The notes under the pieces are model-generated. The model saw only the letters and a program-made list of their open reading frames with translations. It was not told the DNA's origin and did not search any database. A stretch of 64,000 nt of DNA from Pseudalgibacter alginicilyticus (GTDB lineage: Bacteria > Bacteroidota > Bacteroidia > Flavobacteriales > Flavobacteriaceae): positions 372,001 through 436,000 of the forward strand of contig NZ_CP012898.1 of NCBI RefSeq assembly GCF_001310225.1, written 5' to 3'. The position numbers and the translations under genes are program-made. This document shows positions 16,932-26,477 of the stretch, piece by piece. Position 1 is the stretch's first letter. Every line of letters starts with the position of its first letter.

Positions 16932-19760
16932 TTAAAACCAGCGCCTTCTAAATAAACCTAATAATGATTCAGGATCTACTGTAAATTTAAATCGTATTTT
17001 TTCATCATAATTTGGCTGTCCTATTTCCCAGCCTAAATTAGAATATATTGGAAAGTATACTTCAAAATAATCAGTAACTAAATTAATTCTAATACCAGAA
17101 TCATAAACAAATTTTTCAGAATGAAACTTATTTTTAACAAAACCAATATCACCATACAATAAAATGTATTTCCAAAGTGTTGTACTTGCGTTTAATGTTG
17201 AAATCCATTGGTTCGCAAATGGTGTGTCAAGTTTGGATTTAAATCCGCCTTCGGCTTCAATATATTGTTGACTAAAGATACCTGTAGCTTCAGAGCGGCC
17301 TAAATAATTGTGTTGGAATAAGTAATCTGTAGGTCTGTCTAAGGCAAAGCTAAAGTAATCTGAACCAACAGGGTTTTCATTGTATAAAAAGATTCCTGAG
17401 AAAAAACGTAAATTTAATTGCCGATTGCTTTCAAATAGCTTTCTAAATTCATAATTGAAAGATACTTTTGAAAATGTTTTAGCAATTTCAAGATCTGCAT
17501 TCCATTGTTTAAAGTTGATTAAATTATCATTGGAATTAACATATTTTACATTAAATATATTATAATTAGGTTTTGTTGAATTGGATATATTTAGTATATC
17601 TTCATCGCGTTTGGTTTCTACATACCTCACCGTTAGTAATTCTCTTTGGTTGGAACGAAAGTCGTGATCCTCTCTAAATGAAAAATTAACAAAAGGCGAA
17701 ATTTGTCTAACAAATAAATCTTCAGCATATGATTTATAACTGGTAGAAAGTCCATATCTAATAGCATATAAATCTTTGTTTTCAATAAAATGATTGATTG
17801 AAAAAGAGGCTGCTCCGGTTAAGGATTTTGATTTAACTGAGTATTGAGGTTCAAAACTATATGTAAAATGTTTTCTTAATATGGTTTTATTATACATTCT
17901 AACTCCTAAATCAAGACCATCATAAATATTATTAAATTCCAAAATGGGCATGAAAAATACTTGATTGTAATGAGGGTCTTCAATATCTTTAAACAGTCTG
18001 AATTGCAATGGTTTATTGTTGAAAAAGAAACCTCTTAAAGATTTCCAATTATCTCGTAAATTATTTTCGGGAATAATATTATTATAATTTAAAGCAAGCT
18101 TATTGATATTATTTTTAGGAATTGTAATGGTTTTGTTTCCCGAAATATTTTCAACCCAAGTTTTAGAAATGATATGATCATTATTAAGAGCATATAATGA
18201 TATAGGCATGCTGTTATTTCGCTTATTTTTAATGGTTAAGGTTATAGAGTCATTTGTTTGAGTTACATTTTTTATTTTGAAATCGATTTTGTTTCTAGTC
18301 TTGATGTAATCATTAAAAAACCAATTAACATCTTTGTTTGTTTTTGATTTTAAATACGTTTCAAAAGCTAAAGGTGATGTTGGTTTTAATTGGGTGTCTT
18401 TTAAAAAAGATTTAATTGTGTTTTCTAATATATTAGAATTAATAAAGTCGTCAAGGTACTGAAAACCAATACCTGCTTTGTATTTGTTAGCAATATTTTC
18501 ATTGAATTTTAACAAGGAATCTTTAGGTATTGATAGCGCTTGGTCTCTATTGGTTCGTGCCATGAGCATATAAGCTAAAATATATTTATCATTATATTTT
18601 AAATCGGCTGCATGAAATGATTTCACACCCCAAAAATCAGAAACTGACCCTAAAAAATTCATTTCAGGATAGTTTATTTCTACATATTTCATTAAAAAAT
18701 ACACTTGTATACCATCCAAAAGCCATTGGTCTTTTCGAGGGTTGATTAATAAAGTGTTTTCAAGATAATTTTGAAGGGCAACTTTTAAAATTTTTAATTC
18801 ATACTCAAAATGAACAGGATATAATTTGATGAATTTTGGTAAAAAATTCAGTCCATAAACAGGGTTTTTTGAAGTTTCGATTTGAGTAATTAATAACTTT
18901 TCATGCGGATATTTTCCTAAATTATCATTTAAAAACCCTACTATTTTTTCTGTAATGTGTACCTTTTCTAAAACTTCTATGTTGTCGTCTTTAATGTTTG
19001 AAACAAAAGCGAGGTTTTTATCTTGTATGATATCGAATTGAGCTTTTTTGTTTAAAAATATTTTACTTGTTACTCTCTTTTTTCCTGACAATTTAATAAC
19101 TTGACTATTAGTTTTTTGAGTTGTGTTATCTATATTTAATTCTGAAGTTAAATGATGATTTTTTGGATATTCAATTTCCATTGTAATATCCGATTCAGGA
19201 ATATATAAGTCATCTAAATTTTTGTTGCTATAGTAGTGCCATTTACCATCATAAACTGCAGGTGTTATGTACCAATATCTTAAATTAAAATCTCCCTCGG
19301 GTGTTACACCGTAATTGGTGAACTTATCGCTAGGTACTTGAATCAAATAATTTAAGTTTAAAATATAAGATTGGTTAGGTGCTAAAGGCGTATTAAGCGT
19401 AACTTTTATGATATCAGGGTGATTTACTAAACGCTCAAAATCAACATTTTCGTTATTTTGTTTCAGCATGCTAATAGATGTGAAACCTCTTTCATGGTCT
19501 TTAGCAAAGTGAAAAACCGTTTTATATTCCTCTGCAAGTCGGTTAGCTAATGGTGTTTTTTTTGTAGAATAACTATGATTCCAGTCGTTTAAATAAATAC
19601 TATTTAGCGTGTCGGATGTTGTATTCTGGTAACTAATTATCTGAGATACTGATATTTGTTTTTTTTCAACATGAAACTTTGCTTTAATGTCAATAATATT
19701 TTGACTAAAGCTTAAACTCGAAAAAAAGAGTAGAAGTAAATAAATAAAACGAATACTCAA
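16932..19760 (-). CDS. M1-peptidase-like secreted protein without zinc motif, fused to a likely outer-membrane barrel
   Basis: 942 residues. A signal peptide (1-20, ending SLSFSQ) is followed by an M1-aminopeptidase-like N-terminal beta domain (about 20-250) and a gluzincin-like helical domain (about 260-520). Where an M1 enzyme has HExxH and a downstream glutamate, this protein reads LKVALQNYLENTLLINPRKDQWLLDGIQVYFL (320-356, split here only as key residues L327-N331 and W346-F355): both histidines are missing. From about 600 to the end the sequence has alternating aromatic/polar strands and ends in RRRWF, as expected for an outer-membrane beta barrel. It is probably a surface or outer-membrane protein that lost catalysis. 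Monocistronic. Confidence 0.8.
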   Translation of the reverse strand: MSIRFIYLLLLFFSSLSFSQNIIDIKAKFHVEKKQISVSQIISYQNTTSDTLNSIYLNDWNHSYSTKKTPLANRLAEEYKTVFHFAKDHERGFTSISMLKQNNENVDFERLVNHPDIIKVTLNTPLAPNQSYILNLNYLIQVPSDKFTNYGVTPEGDFNLRYWYITPAVYDGKWHYYSNKNLDDLYIPESDITMEIEYPKNHHLTSELNIDNTTQKTNSQVIKLSGKKRVTSKIFLNKKAQFDIIQDKNLAFVSNIKDDNIEVLEKVHITEKIVGFLNDNLGKYPHEKLLITQIETSKNPVYGLNFLPKFIKLYPVHFEYELKILKVALQNYLENTLLINPRKDQWLLDGIQVYFLMKYVEINYPEMNFLGSVSDFWGVKSFHAADLKYNDKYILAYMLMARTNRDQALSIPKDSLLKFNENIANKYKAGIGFQYLDDFINSNILENTIKSFLKDTQLKPTSPLAFETYLKSKTNKDVNWFFNDYIKTRNKIDFKIKNVTQTNDSITLTIKNKRNNSMPISLYALNNDHIISKTWVENISGNKTITIPKNNINKLALNYNNIIPENNLRDNWKSLRGFFFNNKPLQFRLFKDIEDPHYNQVFFMPILEFNNIYDGLDLGVRMYNKTILRKHFTYSFEPQYSVKSKSLTGAASFSINHFIENKDLYAIRYGLSTSYKSYAEDLFVRQISPFVNFSFREDHDFRSNQRELLTVRYVETKRDEDILNISNSTKPNYNIFNVKYVNSNDNLINFKQWNADLEIAKTFSKVSFNYEFRKLFESNRQLNLRFFSGIFLYNENPVGSDYFSFALDRPTDYLFQHNYLGRSEATGIFSQQYIEAEGGFKSKLDTPFANQWISTLNASTTLWKYILLYGDIGFVKNKFHSEKFVYDSGIRINLVTDYFEVYFPIYSNLGWEIGQPNYDEKIRFKFTVDPESLLGLFRRRWF

Positions 19761-19881
19761 TTTATTATAGATAGCATTAATGGGTTCATATTAAAAATTT
19801 AAGGCACAGCAATATAGCAATTTCATACCTAAATAACTGTTTTATTACGTGCTTAGTATAAAGAGTAATTTGATTAGCAAC

Positions 19882-20571
19882 TTAAAAATTAGGACTTAAA
19901 CCAGATTCTTTATAAAAACTGTCTAAAATATTAATAACATCTTCAGGGGTGTCTACCAAGTGAATTAAGTCTAAATCTTTAGGACTGATGTTTCCAAAAT
20001 GTTCTAATAAGCTATTTTTAATCCATCCTAATAAGTCTTTCCAGAACTCTGTACCAACTAATATTATAGGGAATTTTTCAATTTTATGAGTTTGTATTAA
20101 TGTAATGGCTTCAAATAATTCATCTAAGGTTCCAAAACCTCCGGGCATGACAACAAAACCCTGTGAGTATTTAACAAACATAACTTTTCTAACGAAAAAA
20201 TAATCAAAATCTAAACTCTTATCGGGGTCAATATAAGGGTTGTCATGCTGTTCAAACGGTAAATCAATATTTAAACCAACAGAGGTGCCTCCTCCTAAAT
20301 GTGCCCCTTTGTTCCCTGCTTCCATAATACCTGGTCCACCTCCTGTTATAACACCATAACCTGCTTCTACTATGTTTTTAGCAATTTTTTCAGCTAAAAG
20401 ATAATATGGGTTGTCTGGTTTTGTTCTGGCAGATCCAAAAATAGAGACACATGGTCCAATTTTGCTAAGTTTTTCATAGCCGTTTACAAATTCACCCATA
20501 ATTTTAAAAATAGCCCATGAATCATTTGTTTTAATTTCGTTCCAACCTTTGGGGTGCTGTTCTTTTCTCAT
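19882..20571 (-). CDS. LOG-family nucleotide 5'-monophosphate phosphoribohydrolase-like protein
   Basis: 229 residues, Rossmann-type LOG/TIGR00730 family. Two signature motifs are complete: GGGPGIMEAGNKGA (77-90) and PGGFGTLDELFE (143-154). The family hydrolyses N6-modified AMP to free base and ribose 5-phosphate (cytokinin-activating activity in some members) or acts as a more general nucleotide hydrolase. Cytoplasmic. Its ATG is 75 bases from the uvrA stop on the same strand, so it may be read through from uvrA. Confidence 0.92.
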   Translation of the reverse strand: MRKEQHPKGWNEIKTNDSWAIFKIMGEFVNGYEKLSKIGPCVSIFGSARTKPDNPYYLLAEKIAKNIVEAGYGVITGGGPGIMEAGNKGAHLGGGTSVGLNIDLPFEQHDNPYIDPDKSLDFDYFFVRKVMFVKYSQGFVVMPGGFGTLDELFEAITLIQTHKIEKFPIILVGTEFWKDLLGWIKNSLLEHFGNISPKDLDLIHLVDTPEDVINILDSFYKESGLSPNF

Positions 20572-20646
20572 TTGTATATCTTTTTTATTTCTGTGAAAGT
20601 GGAAATATTTATTGTTTTGTTGTTAAATCTAACTGTAAGTTGCAAT

Positions 20647-23478
20647 TTATTTCAATTCTTTTTTAAGAAATTTTGCTGTATAACTTTTTTTATGTTTGGC
20701 TACTTCTTCGGGGGTGCCTTCTACAATTACTTTTCCTCCGCCTTTTCCTCCTTCATAACCAATATCAATAATGTGATCAACGGTTTTAATAACATCTAAG
20801 TTATGTTCTATAATTAATATAGTATTGCCTTTATTAGCTAATTTGTTAAGTACAATCATTAATACTCTAATATCTTCAAAATGCAGTCCGGTAGTGGGTT
20901 CATCTAAAATGTAAAAAGTGTTTCCTGTATCTCTTTTTGAAAGCTCTGTGGCTAATTTTATGCGTTGCGCTTCACCGCCAGAAAGAGTTGTACTTTGTTG
21001 ACCAAGAGTGATATATCCTAAGCCTACATCCTTAATGGTTTTAAGCTTTTTATGAATTTTTGGAATGTGTTCAAAGAAATCTACAGCTTCGTTTATTGTC
21101 ATGTCTAATACATCGCTTATAGACTTTCCTTTGTAACGAATTTCTAATGTTTCACGATTAAAACGTTTTCCTTGACAAGTTTCACATTCTACGTAAACAT
21201 CCGGAAGGAAATTCATTTCAATAACACGTAAACCTCCACCTTGGCAAGTTTCACAACGTCCACCTTTTACGTTAAAACTAAATCTGCCAGCTTTATAACC
21301 ACGAATCATAGCTTCAGGTATTTTAGCAAATAAAGCTCTGATTTCACTAAAAGTACCAGTATATGTGGCAGGATTACTTCTTGGTGTTCTTCCAATTGGG
21401 GACTGATTGATATCAATCACTTTGTCTATATGTTCCATGCCTTTAATACTTTTATAAGGCATTGGTTTTTTTACGCCATTAAAATAATAAGCATTTAAAA
21501 TAGGATATAAGGTTTCGTTAATTAGGGTAGATTTTCCACTACCAGAAACACCTGTAACACCAATCATTTTTCCTAAAGGAAATTTTACTGATACATTTTT
21601 TAGATTGTTTCCTGTACACCCTTTTAATTCTAAAAACTTACCATTACCCTCTCGGCGTTTTTTGGGGATTTCAATCTCTTTATTTCCATTTAAATAATTG
21701 GCAGTAAGCGTATTGTGTGTTTTTAATTCCTTGGGTGTGCCAATACTAATTATTTCGCCGCCATATTTTCCAGCTTTTGGACCAATATCAATCACGTAAT
21801 CAGCGCGTTCAATCATGTCCTTATCGTGTTCTACAACTATAACAGAATTACCAATATCCCGAAGAGAGATTAAGGAATTTATTAATTTTTCATTATCACG
21901 TTGATGTAAACCAATGCTTGGTTCGTCTAAGATATACAAAACACCAACTAATTGAGAGCCAATTTGTGTTGCTAAACGAATACGCTGCGCTTCACCTCCC
22001 GAAAGTGATTTTGAACTCCGGTTTAAGGATAAATAATTTAAGCCAACATCTAAAAGAAATTGCAACCTTGATTTAATTTCTTTGATGACTTCTTCGGCAA
22101 TTTTTAATTGTTTTTCCGATAAATGATTATTCAGGTCACTAAACCAATTAACAAGTTCTACAATATCTGAATTAGCAAGTTCTGCAATGTTTTTACCATT
22201 TATTTTAAAATAAAGTGATTCTTTTTTCAATCGTGAACCTTTGCAAACAGGGCAAGTAACTTTATCCATATAATCTTTTGCCCATCGTTTTAAAGAGGTA
22301 GATTCCGCTGTTTTATATTGGTTTTCAATAAAATTGGCAACACCTTCAAAATCTATTTTATAATCGCGAGTTACTCCTAAGGTTTTACTTTCAATAGAAA
22401 ATTTTTCGTTACCTCCATATAAAATCATTTGTTTGGCAGCATCAGGAATATTTTTGTAGGCATCCGTTAATTTAAAATTGTAGCGATGAGCAATGGTTTC
22501 AAATTGCTTGAAAATCCAACTGTTTTTCTCTGGTCCATGAGGTGCTAATGCGCCATTTTTAATAGAAAGCGTATCGTCAGGAATGATTTTATTTTCATTC
22601 ACTTGGTAAAGTGTTCCAATGCCGTTGCAGTTGTTGCAAGCTCCTTTTGGGGAATTAAAAGAAAAATTATTTGGTTCTGGATTTGGATAAGAAATTCCCG
22701 AGGTTGGACACATTAAACTTCTACTAAAATATCGTGTGTGGTTTGTGTCTTGATCTAAAACCATTATTACATCTTCACCATGATACATAGCAGTATTAAT
22801 AGTTTCGGTTAAACGTTTGTCATTTTCGGCAGAATCATCAATTACTAATCTGTCAATAACAATTTCTATATCGTGGGTTTTGTATCTGTCGAGTTTCATA
22901 CCTTTTTTAAGGTCTTGAATCTCGCCATCTGTTCGTACTTTCACAAAGCCCTGTTTGGCAATTTGCTCAAATAATTCGCGATAATGCCCTTTTCTGGAAC
23001 GTACAACAGGAGCTAAAATATTGATGCGTTTTCCTTTAAAATCGCTAACAATAAGTTTTTTAATTTGATCATCACTATAGCTTACCATTTTATCGCCTGT
23101 ATTGTAACTATAAGCATCACTTGCTCTGGCGAATAACAAACGCAAAAAATCATAAATTTCCGTAATGGTACCCACGGTAGAACGTGGTGATTTGCTGGTT
23201 GTTTTTTGTTCAATAGCAATAACAGGGGAGAGGCCATCAATTTTGTCAACATCTGGACGTTCTAAACCTCCTAAAAACTGTCTGGCATAGGCTGAAAATG
23301 TTTCTATATACCGACGCTGTCCTTCAGCATAAATAGTATCAAAAGCAAGAGAAGATTTTCCACTACCCGATAAACCAGTAATAACTACTAATTTTTCACG
23401 AGGAATGGATACATCTATATTTTTTAAATTATGAACACGTGCTCCTTTAACTTCAATAAAATCTTCAAATTGACTCAT
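20647..23478 (-). CDS. uvrA: Excinuclease ABC subunit A
   Basis: 943 residues, normal length for UvrA, the DNA-damage sensor ATPase of nucleotide excision repair. Walker A motifs GLSGSGKSS (near 35) and GVSGSGKST (near 637), two ABC signatures (LSGGEAQRIRLA and LSGGEAQRIKLA) and two Walker B/D-loops (ILDEPSIGLHQ, ILDEPTTGLH) are present. The C-terminal zinc module CETCQGGG...CETCQGKR is intact. The first zinc module reads CPTS...CNNC, lacking one of the four cysteines found in the Escherichia coli protein. Transcribed on minus, followed by the LOG gene. Confidence 0.97.
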   Translation of the reverse strand: MSQFEDFIEVKGARVHNLKNIDVSIPREKLVVITGLSGSGKSSLAFDTIYAEGQRRYIETFSAYARQFLGGLERPDVDKIDGLSPVIAIEQKTTSKSPRSTVGTITEIYDFLRLLFARASDAYSYNTGDKMVSYSDDQIKKLIVSDFKGKRINILAPVVRSRKGHYRELFEQIAKQGFVKVRTDGEIQDLKKGMKLDRYKTHDIEIVIDRLVIDDSAENDKRLTETINTAMYHGEDVIMVLDQDTNHTRYFSRSLMCPTSGISYPNPEPNNFSFNSPKGACNNCNGIGTLYQVNENKIIPDDTLSIKNGALAPHGPEKNSWIFKQFETIAHRYNFKLTDAYKNIPDAAKQMILYGGNEKFSIESKTLGVTRDYKIDFEGVANFIENQYKTAESTSLKRWAKDYMDKVTCPVCKGSRLKKESLYFKINGKNIAELANSDIVELVNWFSDLNNHLSEKQLKIAEEVIKEIKSRLQFLLDVGLNYLSLNRSSKSLSGGEAQRIRLATQIGSQLVGVLYILDEPSIGLHQRDNEKLINSLISLRDIGNSVIVVEHDKDMIERADYVIDIGPKAGKYGGEIISIGTPKELKTHNTLTANYLNGNKEIEIPKKRREGNGKFLELKGCTGNNLKNVSVKFPLGKMIGVTGVSGSGKSTLINETLYPILNAYYFNGVKKPMPYKSIKGMEHIDKVIDINQSPIGRTPRSNPATYTGTFSEIRALFAKIPEAMIRGYKAGRFSFNVKGGRCETCQGGGLRVIEMNFLPDVYVECETCQGKRFNRETLEIRYKGKSISDVLDMTINEAVDFFEHIPKIHKKLKTIKDVGLGYITLGQQSTTLSGGEAQRIKLATELSKRDTGNTFYILDEPTTGLHFEDIRVLMIVLNKLANKGNTILIIEHNLDVIKTVDHIIDIGYEGGKGGGKVIVEGTPEEVAKHKKSYTAKFLKKELK

Positions 23479-23573
23479 AATATAGCAAAGCTGCGAAGTT
23501 ACAATTTTAGTTGTTAATTTTTCGTGAAGTTTATTTGCAATTTACTCTTATAGCAAGATTGTACTGGATAAAA

Positions 23574-23599
23574 AAAGCCACATTTACAAATGTGGCTTT
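23574..23599 (-). terminator. Terminator of the arylsulfotransferase-like gene
   Basis: Perfect 12-base arms AAAGCCACATTT / AAATGTGGCTTT around AC, followed on minus by a T-run. The same AAGCCACA core occurs in the terminator at 25087. Confidence 0.85.
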
Positions 23600-23644
23600 A
23601 AATTAATAACTCTTAATTAAAGAGCAATTTAATATATTAACTTA

Positions 23645-24889
23645 TTAGAGCCCCAAAGCTGTGATTGCAGGTGAATCTGAATTGAATACATATGTACGCC
23701 AAATTGTAGCATACTGTGTTTTGTATAACCATTCAATATCCCCTTCAGGGGTTACTTCCCATAAGGTTCCATCTCTGCCTTCTGCTATTAGTGTATTACC
23801 ATTATCCATTCTTACAGCACTAGAAAGACCAGAGGAGTATAGGTTACTATTTGTGAAAGACCAAACTACATTAGGTTCATTATCTTGACCAGCAATTAAT
23901 TGATAAGGAGGGGTTAGTTCATATTCAACTACTTCAGATTGATTGGTATACACGCTATTTGCATAAACTAACATATTACCTGTTTCTAATAAATTAGGAT
24001 AATGTACATTGTTTAGAGTGGAGTCACCAACATTGTCATAGGTTTCAGGGTTACCAAAGCGGTATATAAGATCTCCGCCTAAACCGTAATTACCTCCAGT
24101 GTTTCCACTGGCTTCTAATGTGGTTGTACTGTGGTCTAAAACCCAAACTTCACTGTAATTATTCACAGTTAAATAAAGCAAGTCATTATCCTCATCTAAA
24201 GTTAACCCGTTAATATGCATAATATCACCATCATTTCTAGTTTGGTAATTATAATTAACATCAATTTTATTAGGATTATCTGCAACAACTCCGTAATTAT
24301 TTTTTGTATTATCATAATCTTGGATAATATGATCCATTGAATGCCATTCCCAAACAATTTCTTGAGTTAAAGGGTTCATTTCAATAATAGATTCAGGATT
24401 AAGATTATAATTAGCAGCAAAACCTTCTTCTCGTGCTTCGGTTATGGATAATTCACTCCAAACAGGAAAAATAATATTTCCGTTTGAAAGGTACTCTACA
24501 TCGTGATGTGCTGTATAATCGTCTGTAGAATAAGTGATTTCCCAGTCTATTGATTGATCAGCATTAATTTTTTTAAATATGCCGCCGTAGCCACCGTATG
24601 TAAAAGAAGCGTTATTGGCTTTTAAACAAACTATTAAGCTACCATCAGACAATAAGTTAATATCATTGCCTAAAGCACCATTTAAATCCCAATTAAAAAG
24701 TTCCTCTCCTTCATAATTAATTAAATGCGCTTCATTATTTTGTTGGTCGGCAACCAAAAAATAGGTGTCATCATCATAAATTATTGAATCGTCTTCGGTT
24801 ATATTTGTGTCATCAGAATTACATGCAGTAAAAACAATTGTTAAAAATAAACTAAATCCTTTAATTAGTTTTTTGTTTGTAATTTTCAT
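23645..24889 (-). CDS. Arylsulfotransferase (ASST)-like lipoprotein
   Basis: 414 residues. The signal peptide ends in a lipobox TAC (FLTIVFTAC), giving an outer-membrane or periplasmic lipoprotein. The body has beta-propeller-type repeats resembling the ASST family: LINYEGEELFNWDLNG, HHDVEYLSNGNIIFPVW, HINGLTLDEDNDLLYL, NVHYPNLLETGNMLVYA, RMDNGNTLIAEGRDGTLWEV. Histidines at HHDVE, HINGL and NVHYP are in places where ASST enzymes have active-site histidines, but I cannot confirm catalysis by eye. It could be a propeller without sulfotransferase activity. Monocistronic with its own terminator. Confidence 0.8.
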   Translation of the reverse strand: MKITNKKLIKGFSLFLTIVFTACNSDDTNITEDDSIIYDDDTYFLVADQQNNEAHLINYEGEELFNWDLNGALGNDINLLSDGSLIVCLKANNASFTYGGYGGIFKKINADQSIDWEITYSTDDYTAHHDVEYLSNGNIIFPVWSELSITEAREEGFAANYNLNPESIIEMNPLTQEIVWEWHSMDHIIQDYDNTKNNYGVVADNPNKIDVNYNYQTRNDGDIMHINGLTLDEDNDLLYLTVNNYSEVWVLDHSTTTLEASGNTGGNYGLGGDLIYRFGNPETYDNVGDSTLNNVHYPNLLETGNMLVYANSVYTNQSEVVEYELTPPYQLIAGQDNEPNVVWSFTNSNLYSSGLSSAVRMDNGNTLIAEGRDGTLWEVTPEGDIEWLYKTQYATIWRTYVFNSDSPAITALGL

Positions 24890-25086
24890 AGGCTTTTAAA
24901 TTAAATGTTTTAATAATTTTAGTATATAAACTTAAGATGCCTATTTTTAAATTAGCTTGTGAAGGAATATGTTAAATAAATGCCAAAAATATATTTTCTA
25001 CACTTGTATCTCATTTAGAGAGCTGCTTATTAATAATTTTATTATGGGTTTTTAGCTTTGTAACTTACGTTTGTTTTTAATAAAAA

Positions 25087-25110
25087 AAGCCACATATTAT
25101 TATGTGGCTT
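25087..25110 (-). terminator. Terminator of the small secreted protein gene
   Basis: AAGCCACATA / TATGTGGCTT around a TTAT loop, with an A-run on plus giving T-run on minus. It shares its core with the neighbouring terminator at 23574. Confidence 0.8.
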
Positions 25111-25154
25111 AAGAGTAAAAAGAGCTATTAACTAATAAAATAGAGTGTTTACAA

Positions 25155-25511
25155 TTATATTTTGGATATTTCACCAGATTCAAGTGATTTGTGATAGTCT
25201 GCTTTAACCGTTTTTAAAAAGCGAAAAAACTTATCTTTGTTTTTGCTTTCAAGAACCACCTCGGTACTGCCGTCATTTTGTGTATTAACTTTTTTAACAA
25301 CAACGTGTTTTCCAATAACCCCTTTGTAAGTAGCAATACCGCCTCTTTTTACAATAGTATTTAATTTAGGAAAATCAACGTGTTTGTATGCGTTGTTTGA
25401 AGGCGCGTTAATAACCAAAACATCACCAATTTGTGGGGTGTTTTGTGGGTTTGAGTTGTTTGCAAAAGTAAAGCTTGTTGCTAATAGTAATAATAAGCAT
25501 AATTTTTTCAT
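25155..25511 (-). CDS. Small secreted protein of unknown function
   Basis: 118 residues. Signal peptide MKKLCLLLLLATSFTFAN, then a mature part of about 100 residues with PQIGDVLVINAPSNNAYKHVDF and KRGGIATYKGVIGKHVVV. I do not recognise the family. The mature region is basic and beta-rich with no cysteines, so likely a small periplasmic or outer-membrane-associated domain. Monocistronic: terminator 45 bases downstream and nearly 400 bases of non-coding DNA upstream. Confidence 0.8.
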   Translation of the reverse strand: MKKLCLLLLLATSFTFANNSNPQNTPQIGDVLVINAPSNNAYKHVDFPKLNTIVKRGGIATYKGVIGKHVVVKKVNTQNDGSTEVVLESKNKDKFFRFLKTVKADYHKSLESGEISKI

Positions 25512-25905
25512 AGTATTTATTTTAATTTATTGATTAATGTTCGTGAAAATAGAATCTAACTAAATGGCAGTCAAGTGTGTTGTGAGATAATTAACACTTA
25601 TTGTTTTTAAGTTAAGTTGATTGTTACCCCACGCTGATAAGGGGGGATTTAAAGTAAATACAGTTCTGTTTTTTTTATGCCCCTTTATTTTGAATGTGTG
25701 AATATGTTTAATGATGTTTTTAGGTCATATATCCTATTAATGTTGAGGGGTGAGTAGATTTAAACTGTATTTTAACATTAACAAAATTTTGTGATTTTTA
25801 AAGTTTAATATTTAATATGTTTTTTTGCTTGTGTGGATAATTTTATATTTTCACCATAGTTAATTTTAGATATTTGATAAATTAATAGGAAAATAAATTT
25901 ATATC
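25512..25905. other. Divergent intergenic region, no gene found
   Basis: 394 bases between divergent genes. It probably contains promoters for both. A CCCC...GGGG inverted repeat is visible near 25627-25648 in otherwise AT-rich DNA. Nothing else could be supported. Confidence 0.5.
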
Positions 25906-26430
25906 ATGAAAATATTAGGTATAGGTTCAAGAATTGAACATTCAGAATTTGGTAAAGGGGTGGTTACTAATGTAACTTCCCAGCATTATTGGGTGACATT
26001 TATTGAAAATGGATTGGAAACCATTAATATAGACAGTGAATTTGAAATTATAGAAGCTGCTGATGGTGATGTGGATACTGTCAGTTTTTCAGAGGTAGAA
26101 AGTAGCTTGGTTCAAATTTTAAAGAAATGGAGTGATGTTAGTGAAATAGTACCTATTGCTGATAAATATAAAGGAGGTAAATTGATTTTAGAACCAGGAG
26201 ATACCAGTTTAAAATCGTATGAATTGCCAATTGACACCTTTTTTCATAAAATCACGATGGTTAGAGATCGGTTACGAGTTATGGAGCAACGTATTAATGC
26301 GAGTGATTTAGATGAACAAGGCAAAATTGATTTACAACAATACATAACAAGAATTTATGGTAGTTTAACGAGTTTTAATATTTTGTTTAAATCTAAAAGC
26401 CACCATTTTATAGGTCAGAAATCTAAATAA
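25906..26430 (+). CDS. Conserved cytoplasmic protein with N-terminal Tudor/CarD-like motif
   Basis: 174 residues, family not named. The N-terminus, IGSRIEHSEFGKGVVTNV, followed by YWVTFIENGLETI, is the small beta-barrel pattern found in CarD-, UvrD/PcrA-C-terminal- and KOW-like domains that bind proteins or nucleic acid. The C-terminal 100 residues are helical (FFHKITMVRDRLRVMEQRI). No signal peptide. It stands alone on plus. A role on RNA polymerase or a helicase is an inference from the N-terminal motif only. Confidence 0.8.
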   Translation: MKILGIGSRIEHSEFGKGVVTNVTSQHYWVTFIENGLETINIDSEFEIIEAADGDVDTVSFSEVESSLVQILKKWSDVSEIVPIADKYKGGKLILEPGDTSLKSYELPIDTFFHKITMVRDRLRVMEQRINASDLDEQGKIDLQQYITRIYGSLTSFNILFKSKSHHFIGQKSK

Positions 26431-26477
26431 GTTTTATTGAGTTCTTAGCTGTTTATGTTTTTAATGGCAATTAGTTT

